Source: Phycisphaerae bacterium
Lineage (GTDB): Bacteria > Planctomycetota > Phycisphaerae > Phycisphaerales > SM1A02
Reading direction: 5' to 3'
NCBI GenBank assembly: GCA_002702575.1
Contig: PAAJ01000012.1
Coordinates: 41,386-105,385 of the forward strand
Length of the DNA stretch: 64,000 bases
Position numbers and translations under genes: made by a program
Shown here: positions 58,150-64,000 of the stretch, one piece after another
Position numbering within the stretch: the stretch's first letter is position 1
Layout: every line of letters starts with the position of its first letter
Notes under the pieces: generated by a model
What the model was told of the DNA's origin: nothing
Database searches by the model: none
The model's input: the letters and a program-made list of their open reading frames with translations, nothing else

Positions 58150-60017
58150 GTGAGCCTGAGGGCGTTGAGCCTCAGAACCAGGACGAGACTTCATTGCATG
58201 AAGACATCGTCCAGGACGACGAGATCATCGGGGTCGTCTTCCGCTGGTCGATCCTGGTGGTCTTCTGCCTGGGCGGAGTCGGCGCGATCATCTGGCTGCT
58301 TTTCTCGATGGGTTCATCGCAGGAAGAGCAGATCATCGAGAAGGAAGTTGTGGCCCCGGAAGCCCTCGTGCCCGACCTGGCTGTTCTGCCGGACGTCTCC
58401 TTCCAGAACATCACGCGTGATGTGGGCGTTGACTTCGTTCACCAGTCTGGAGCCGAGGGTGAAAAGCTCCTGCCCGAGACGATGGGGTCGGGTGTCGCGT
58501 TCTTCGATTACGACAACGACGAGGACCAGGATCTGCTGCTGGTGAACAGCATGCGATGGCCACACGCTTCCCAGGCGGATGAGGCCAGCCCCATGGCGCT
58601 CTATCTCAACGACGGTTCAGGATCGTTTACAGACGTCTCGGAATCGGTTGGTTTGACTGATTCCTTCTACGGAACCGGTGTGGCCGTGGGGGATGTCGAT
58701 GGAGATGGTCGGCGTGATCTGTTCATTGCCGCCTATGGCCCCAATCGCCTCTACCTGAATACCCCTGATGGCTTCGTGGATGCCACCCAGCAGGCGGGGG
58801 TGGCCGGTGATGCTGGCGAGTGGAGCAGCAGTCCTGCCTTTCTGGATTACGACCGGGATGGCGACCTGGATCTGTTCGTGCCCAATTACATCAACTGGAC
58901 CCGCGAGAAGGACCTCTCGCTGAACTTCACGCTCAACGGGACGGATCGGGCCTACGGGCCGCCCAAGCAGTACGAGGGCAGTCAGCCCCGTCTGTATCGC
59001 AACCAGGGTGACGGCACCTTCGAGGAGGTCTCCGAGGCCGCTGGAATGCACGTGATGAATCCAGCCACGGGTGTCCCTGTCGGGAAATCACTCGCGGTCG
59101 TCCCGGTCGATCTGGATCGTGATGGCTGGATCGATCTTGTGGTCGCCAACGACACGACCAGGAACTTCCTGTATCGCAACCTGGGAGATGGCCGGTTCGA
59201 GGAAATCGGAGTCGTCTCCGGTGTCGCCTACGACGATCGGGGGCAGGCAACAGGCGCCATGGGCATCGATGCGGCTCACTATCGCAATGACGATTCCTTC
59301 GGCATCGGCATCGGCAACTTCGCCAACGAAATGACGAGCTTCTATGTCGGAGAAGGTGATCTGTTCTCCGATGAAGCCATTCTCGAGGGGATCGGCTCGC
59401 CGACGCGGCCACTGCTTTCCTTCGGTCTGTTCTTCTTTGATTACGACCTGGATGGCCGCCTCGACATGTTCCAGACGAACGGTCATCTCGAGGAAGAGAT
59501 CAACGAGATCCAGTCCTCGCAGCATTACCGACAGCCGGCACAGCTTTTCTGGAATGCCGGTCCGGATCGTCCGGCCTGTTACGAGATTGTTCCATCCGAG
59601 ACGGCAGGGGACCTCGTGATCCCCATCGTTGGTCGCGGCGCGGCGTATGCCGATATCGACGCGGACGGAGATCTTGATGTCATCGTCACGCAGGCAGGGG
59701 ATCGCCCCTTGCTTCTTCGCAATGATCAGGTCCTTGGTCATCACTGGCTGCGGGTGAGGCTCGAGGATTCCACCTCCGCGAATCGAGATGCCATCGGAGC
59801 CTGGATCGAGTTGACTGCTGACGGGATCACCCAGAGGCGACAGGTCATGCCCACGAGGTCCTATCTTTCACAGGTTGAGCTTCCCGTGACCTTCGGCCTG
59901 GGTGATGCCAAGTCGATTGAATCCTTGGCGGTGACCTGGCCGGATGGTCAGGTTCAGAACTTCCCTGTGACCGGGCTTGCGATCGATCAACAGCACACGC
60001 TTCAACGAGCACGTTGA
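58146..60017 (+). CDS. Membrane-anchored CRTAC1-family protein (FG-GAP + ASPIC/UnbV)
   Basis: ATGA overlap with the cytochrome gene; N-terminal TM; DYDNDEDQDLLLV, DVDGDGRRDLFIA, DYDRDGDLDLFVP repeats; ASPIC NRDAIGAWIELTADGITQRRQVMPTRSYLSQVELPVTFGLGDAKSIESLAVTWPDG. Confidence 0.92.
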   Translation: MSEPEGVEPQNQDETSLHEDIVQDDEIIGVVFRWSILVVFCLGGVGAIIWLLFSMGSSQEEQIIEKEVVAPEALVPDLAVLPDVSFQNITRDVGVDFVHQSGAEGEKLLPETMGSGVAFFDYDNDEDQDLLLVNSMRWPHASQADEASPMALYLNDGSGSFTDVSESVGLTDSFYGTGVAVGDVDGDGRRDLFIAAYGPNRLYLNTPDGFVDATQQAGVAGDAGEWSSSPAFLDYDRDGDLDLFVPNYINWTREKDLSLNFTLNGTDRAYGPPKQYEGSQPRLYRNQGDGTFEEVSEAAGMHVMNPATGVPVGKSLAVVPVDLDRDGWIDLVVANDTTRNFLYRNLGDGRFEEIGVVSGVAYDDRGQATGAMGIDAAHYRNDDSFGIGIGNFANEMTSFYVGEGDLFSDEAILEGIGSPTRPLLSFGLFFFDYDLDGRLDMFQTNGHLEEEINEIQSSQHYRQPAQLFWNAGPDRPACYEIVPSETAGDLVIPIVGRGAAYADIDADGDLDVIVTQAGDRPLLLRNDQVLGHHWLRVRLEDSTSANRDAIGAWIELTADGITQRRQVMPTRSYLSQVELPVTFGLGDAKSIESLAVTWPDGQVQNFPVTGLAIDQQHTLQRAR

Positions 60018-60257
60018 TCCGGGATCCTGTTCCTTAGACGGTTTCCTGCCATCTGCCACGCGGGCCATTGGAGAACCAGTGTTCTCTTGGCCTGATCAGC
60101 TCCCACTCAGGGTCTCATCTATCGACAACCGGGTTTGCGAGTTGCCGTGGCGATCTTCCTGGGCATGCCCAGCTGCCAGGTTCATGACCAGTTCAGAAGC
60201 GAACGCCGACATGAACCCATCCATGTCATGGGTTTGTCAGGGTCTAGGCAAAAAGAA

Positions 60258-60287
60258 CATCCCCCCGATCCGAAGATCGGGGGGATG
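60258..60287 (-). terminator. Intrinsic terminator for the 60344..63019 gene
   Basis: CATCCCCCCGATC-CGAA-GATCGGGGGGATG 13-bp stem; on the minus strand it is followed by TTCTTTTT. Confidence 0.8.
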
Positions 60288-60343
60288 CATAAGGTGCGTT
60301 TGGAGTTGATCGTCAGAGGACGATCTCATCCGTCAGACACGAC

Positions 60344-63019
60344 TCATGGCGTGATGCAGTAGTTGACAGCGAAGGTTTCTTCGATGTAACCAGTGCCGTC
60401 GTTGCCATATGAGGTGCCTTCGTCAGCTGACATCCACAGGAACCAGCATTCGCCCTGGCCGCCCGAGTTGGACTCGACCATGAGTGAGTTGAGCTGGGCA
60501 CCGTTGTAGCCAACGTCTGGGAATGTCCAGCCGCTCAGCGGGTAGACGCCAGCGTACACGATGGTAGTGGCTTCGTAGTTGCTGATTGTGCTGAAGTATT
60601 CAAAGGTACCACTTGAAGGTGGAACCTCGGTTGACAGACCCATTGCCATGACGAGTGACTCGCCATTGTCAGTGCATGCGCTGAATCCACCGGAGTAGAC
60701 CAGGCCGAGACCGTAAACGGTCACGTCGCTGACTGTGCTGGCGTCGATTGCAGCTGCACGCTGGAAGCCGCCACCAACATCTGAAGTACCAGCAGTCCAG
60801 GCACCGTCTACCGTGGTTGGATTTGCACCGTTACCGGTAGTGCAATTCAGAACCTGTGGGCAGGTGGTGTCTGCACATGCCTGCTCCTGGAACCAGGAAC
60901 CGCCGAGTGCGTCGCAATCGGAGGAAGTCTGGCCATCGATGCAGGACTCGTCTGCAAGGCAGCAAGCGCCTTCGACGTCAGCACCAACGCAGTTCAGAGT
61001 CATTGTGCCAGGACCAGTGGCGCCCTGCCATCCACCGATGCGGATGTAGAGAGTGTCGCCAGCTGAAACTGGGAGACCGTAAATGCCGGAGTAGTAGCTC
61101 TGGCAGCCAGTCTCGACTGATGCATCACCGTTACAAGCAACCTGTGCGAGGCTGCCGCAGTCGCTACCGGAGTAGACGACGAGTGATGTGTCATATGAAG
61201 CTGCATCGCAGAGGCTGATGTCGATTGTGCCGTCAGCATCGATGGTGGTTGAGAACCATACATCTGGGCTTGCGGTCCAGTCGAGATACGTGCCGTCGCA
61301 CTGTGTGGCATCAGGCTCACCGAAACCACTGTCAGCAGCGGTCGATGTGTCGAATGCAGTGCTGCTTGGGCAATCAACAGCGATTGCATCTTCGCAAGTG
61401 TCATTGGAGGTACCGCACTCATAGGTAGCGCAGTCGCCTTCGTTGTAGACGCCGCCGAAGTCAGCGCAATCACTTGGAAGCAGTGAGAGGCAGTCCTCAC
61501 CGACGCAGCATGCACCTGTTACAGGAACATCACATGAGATGCTCAGGACGCCAGTGCCAGTAGCACCTTCGCTCCATGAACCAACACGGACGATGACGCT
61601 GTCGCCAGCGGTCATGTCGTATGCGAGCTCTGAAGTGAAGCCAGTGCAGCCAGTAGCATCATCGTTACAGGCGAGCTGGGTGCCATCACATGCGTCATAA
61701 AGAGCAATGATGGTGTCCACGTCGAACTGGCTGCATGTGCTGAGTGTGACTGTTCCGTCACACGTAGCGGTGTAGCTGTAGTACAGATCGTTGAAGATCT
61801 GAGGATCAGTCTGGGTGGTGCAGTCGTCAACAAGTGCTGGACCAGTCGTGGTTGCCAGGTTGTTGTCGATGCCGGTGTCACCATCGAAGATTTCGATAGC
61901 GCCAGAGCAATCGTTGTTGTCAGGAGCAGCTTCGCAGACGACGTCTGCACATGAAGTGCTGTCACCCTGGTAGGTGCCTGAGCAATCTTCTGGAGTTGCC
62001 TGGATGCAGGAAGCATCAGCAAGGCAGCAAGCACCACTGACGCATGCTGCACATGAGGAGCCCTGGCCGAGCCAGTCGCCGCCAGCATCGCCGCAATCAG
62101 CTTCTGTCTGATCTTCAGTACAGCCATCAACACCGAAGCAGCATGCGCCGCGTGGGGTGCAGTCCTGGCCGAACTGCTCGATGCAGGTCAGAAGGTCATC
62201 AACGTTGACAACGCAGTCGCCGTTAGGCAGTGGAGCGCAGTCGCCCTGAGGACGGCTCTCGCCGTTACCAACCTGGTTGAACGTTTCGATGATCGTCAGG
62301 ATGTCATCGACGCCAACGACTCCGTCAGGTACGCCGTTAGGACCACTGACGTCAGCCTGGCATGCTGCTGGAAGAGGCAGATCGCAAGGATCGCCGGTTC
62401 CACCAAGAACGCGGTAAGCAGCGTTGTTGGCAGCTTCCTGGATGGTGCCGAAGCCGAACCCGCCATTGGGGTTGGCCTGCCAGCACTGCAGGTTACCGAT
62501 CGTGGAGATCGCACAACCGGTCTGACCGTTGGTGCCGAACTCGTTGACAGGAATCATGCTGAAGCCAACCTGAGCACCGTTGCCAGCGTTCCAAGGAACG
62601 GTAGCTGCAACACCGATCAGGTCATAGCCTGCGAGTGTCCAGTTGGGATCAATATCAGGTGTACCAGCGTAATCGATGGAAGTCAGGTCACCAGCAAGGC
62701 TGATGCCACCATTGATAGGGCTGGAGTAGAAGTTGACCTGGAGACCGGTGATGCCTGCAGCACCTGTGTAGCCGTTCCAGCCACCAACGACCATCTGAGC
62801 GGATGTGCCAGAGTAGCCAGCGGTGTTGTCAAAGTCGTCAATGACACCGATGTCATAAACAGAGAACGAGGCCTCGAAGTACTGGTTAGCCAGGATGTTG
62901 GCCGGATCGATACTGGAACCATCGTCCAGACCAATCTGGTCCATCATCACGGCTGCGCCGCCCATGGCGGTACCAGCGGTGAGACCCAAAATACAAAGAC
63001 AAGACGGTAGAGTTTTCAT
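60344..63019 (-). CDS. Secreted Cys-rich multidomain protein with dockerin/EF-hand-like module
   Basis: Signal peptide MKTLPSCLCILGLTAGTAMGGA; dockerin-like GVPDGVVGVDDILTIIETFNQ...GDCVVNVDDLLTCIEQFG; four GACC-type Cys repeats. Confidence 0.85.
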   Translation of the reverse strand: MKTLPSCLCILGLTAGTAMGGAAVMMDQIGLDDGSSIDPANILANQYFEASFSVYDIGVIDDFDNTAGYSGTSAQMVVGGWNGYTGAAGITGLQVNFYSSPINGGISLAGDLTSIDYAGTPDIDPNWTLAGYDLIGVAATVPWNAGNGAQVGFSMIPVNEFGTNGQTGCAISTIGNLQCWQANPNGGFGFGTIQEAANNAAYRVLGGTGDPCDLPLPAACQADVSGPNGVPDGVVGVDDILTIIETFNQVGNGESRPQGDCAPLPNGDCVVNVDDLLTCIEQFGQDCTPRGACCFGVDGCTEDQTEADCGDAGGDWLGQGSSCAACVSGACCLADASCIQATPEDCSGTYQGDSTSCADVVCEAAPDNNDCSGAIEIFDGDTGIDNNLATTTGPALVDDCTTQTDPQIFNDLYYSYTATCDGTVTLSTCSQFDVDTIIALYDACDGTQLACNDDATGCTGFTSELAYDMTAGDSVIVRVGSWSEGATGTGVLSISCDVPVTGACCVGEDCLSLLPSDCADFGGVYNEGDCATYECGTSNDTCEDAIAVDCPSSTAFDTSTAADSGFGEPDATQCDGTYLDWTASPDVWFSTTIDADGTIDISLCDAASYDTSLVVYSGSDCGSLAQVACNGDASVETGCQSYYSGIYGLPVSAGDTLYIRIGGWQGATGPGTMTLNCVGADVEGACCLADESCIDGQTSSDCDALGGSWFQEQACADTTCPQVLNCTTGNGANPTTVDGAWTAGTSDVGGGFQRAAAIDASTVSDVTVYGLGLVYSGGFSACTDNGESLVMAMGLSTEVPPSSGTFEYFSTISNYEATTIVYAGVYPLSGWTFPDVGYNGAQLNSLMVESNSGGQGECWFLWMSADEGTSYGNDGTGYIEETFAVNYCITP

Positions 63020-63107
63020 TTCTTCTATTCCCCTCCAAATGGGAACACGGGTTTGGCGTACCGGCTCATGCCGGTCGCGGGTGAAGCCTCACAACACTTC
63101 CCCCACA

Positions 63108-63151
63108 CAAATCACACACGAACAAACACACACGAACAAACAACACACGAA
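63108..63151. repeat. Three contiguous 14-15-nt tandem repeats in the 5' leader of the 60344..63019 gene
   Basis: CAAATCACACACGAA / CAAACACACACGAA / CAAACAACACACGAA (+ strand). Confidence 0.85.
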
Positions 63152-63474
63152 GAATCGAGCATGCCGTGAGGCATGCACCGATCGTGGACAATATGGGACC
63201 CAGGAAGGTTCTCCTCCTGCCTGCGAAAAAGGTCACGCGACTGGCCTGAAACGCAGCTTCCCTCTCAAACACCTGCCTTTTCCAAGGGCAGGACTCCTAT
63301 CCACTGTGCCCGGCAACAGTCCTATTGTCAAGGAGTTGTCGAGCATTCCGTGAATTGGATTCGCCGAAAAAACGGCTATGCGGCCTGCCTGCACCTTTGT
63401 GAGGGCCCTGAAGCCCCAGAGAGCCGGTTTGAGTCTCCATAAACTCATTGAATTCAGGGATTTGTGCATGAAAA

Positions 63475-63502
63475 ATCCCCCCTCCAGAGCTGGAGGGGGG
63501 AT
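63475..63502 (-). terminator. Intrinsic terminator for the gene entering from the right edge
   Basis: ATCCCCCCTCCAG-AG-CTGGAGGGGGGAT 13-bp stem; on the minus strand it is followed by TTTTCATG. Confidence 0.8.
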
Positions 63503-63543
63503 GAAAAGGACGAATCAAGGGCCTCAGGGGTGCAATGATCCGG

Positions 63544-64000
63544 TCAAGGCCCTTCAGGGAAGCTGATCGTAGCCGTGGCTCCACTGGTCGAAACCGAGAG
63601 GTCCTTGGCATAACAGCTTGGATCGGCTCCTGTATAGGAGTAGATCCTGGCTTCGATCACCAGGCCGTCTCTGGCACCACTGTCAGAGTCGAAAGTCCAC
63701 TGGTGAGTCAGTTCGGTCCAGGCTGTTGCTGAATCGCTGTAGTTGCCAGGGCCGCTGGCAGAGCCAGCGTAGGAAGTGATGTCATCAACGACCGTGTAGT
63801 GGGCCCAGAGCCTGATCTTGCTCGTGGTGTCTCCGTCACCCAGGCCAAACATGCTGACATCAACCGTATCGCCATCAGTCAGGCCAGTGACCCAGGCAAC
63901 ATAGCCTTGGGGTGTGCCTTGCAGCGGGTCTTCAGTGATCTTGAGGCACCGATCGTCACCACCGAGTGGATCGGACACGTTCTCGAAGGTCACATTGTCT
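63544..64000 (-). CDS. Probable exported protein, 5' end beyond the window
   Basis: Open frame toward the window edge, DGDTVDVSMFGLGDGDTTSKIRLWAHY...WTFDSDSGARDGLVIEARIYSYTG, beta-sandwich-like; terminator just downstream. Confidence 0.6.
   Translation of the reverse strand, partial: DNVTFENVSDPLGGDDRCLKITEDPLQGTPQGYVAWVTGLTDGDTVDVSMFGLGDGDTTSKIRLWAHYTVVDDITSYAGSASGPGNYSDSATAWTELTHQWTFDSDSGARDGLVIEARIYSYTGADPSCYAKDLSVSTSGATATISFPEGP

Noticed and set aside
61000-62133. Minus-strand ORFs 61000..61515 and 61612..62133 overlapping the Cys-rich secreted protein
   Set aside because: Out-of-frame reads of the 891-aa CDS, Ala/Ser/Thr-rich shadow composition.
63108-63176. Possible CRISPR array (short tandem repeats plus hairpin)
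   Set aside because: Units are 14-15 nt, contiguous, with no spacers and no cas genes nearby.
63020-63350. Riboswitch (c-di-GMP type) in the leader of the 891-aa gene
   Set aside because: I could not find conserved aptamer core motifs; only simple hairpins and repeats are visible.

Overview
64-kb window of a GC-rich, gene-dense bacterial chromosome. The gene content suggests Planctomycetota, probably Phycisphaerae; that is an inference, since no rRNA is present. I see no tRNA, rRNA, CRISPR array, transposase or prophage signature. Most of the first 35 kb is housekeeping: nuoB, purH, ribE, gluQ, a pterin dehydratase, mcsB/mcsA, kdsA, a trpG/pabA-type amidotransferase, moaC, trpF, a rhomboid protease, gltA, guaA, an SRP RNA upstream of dnaX, ybaB, recR, rpoN, frr and pyrH. 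Accessory-looking parts are: (1) a translationally coupled operon of about 9.8 kb (35.57-45.39 kb) with a membrane-anchored VWA protein carrying a TonB/TolA-like SxxxH motif, ExbB, two ExbD, a large exported helical-repeat protein and a membrane J-domain-like protein; (2) a 47.2-60.0 kb region with three CRTAC1 (FG-GAP + ASPIC/UnbV) proteins, each paired or fused with TPRs, one coupled to a cytochrome b-like / five-CxxCH / TPR fusion; (3) a HATPase-STAS-MlaE operon; (4) an 891-aa Cys-rich dockerin-like secreted protein with a tandem repeat in its leader. The clearest hidden signal is an A9 run followed by a hairpin in dnaX, with stop codons close by in both alternative frames. It predicts a short gamma-like product made by transcriptional slippage or frameshifting. 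Many long ORFs in the supplied track are antisense shadows of real genes and were rejected. All family calls come from reading the translations; no database search was run.
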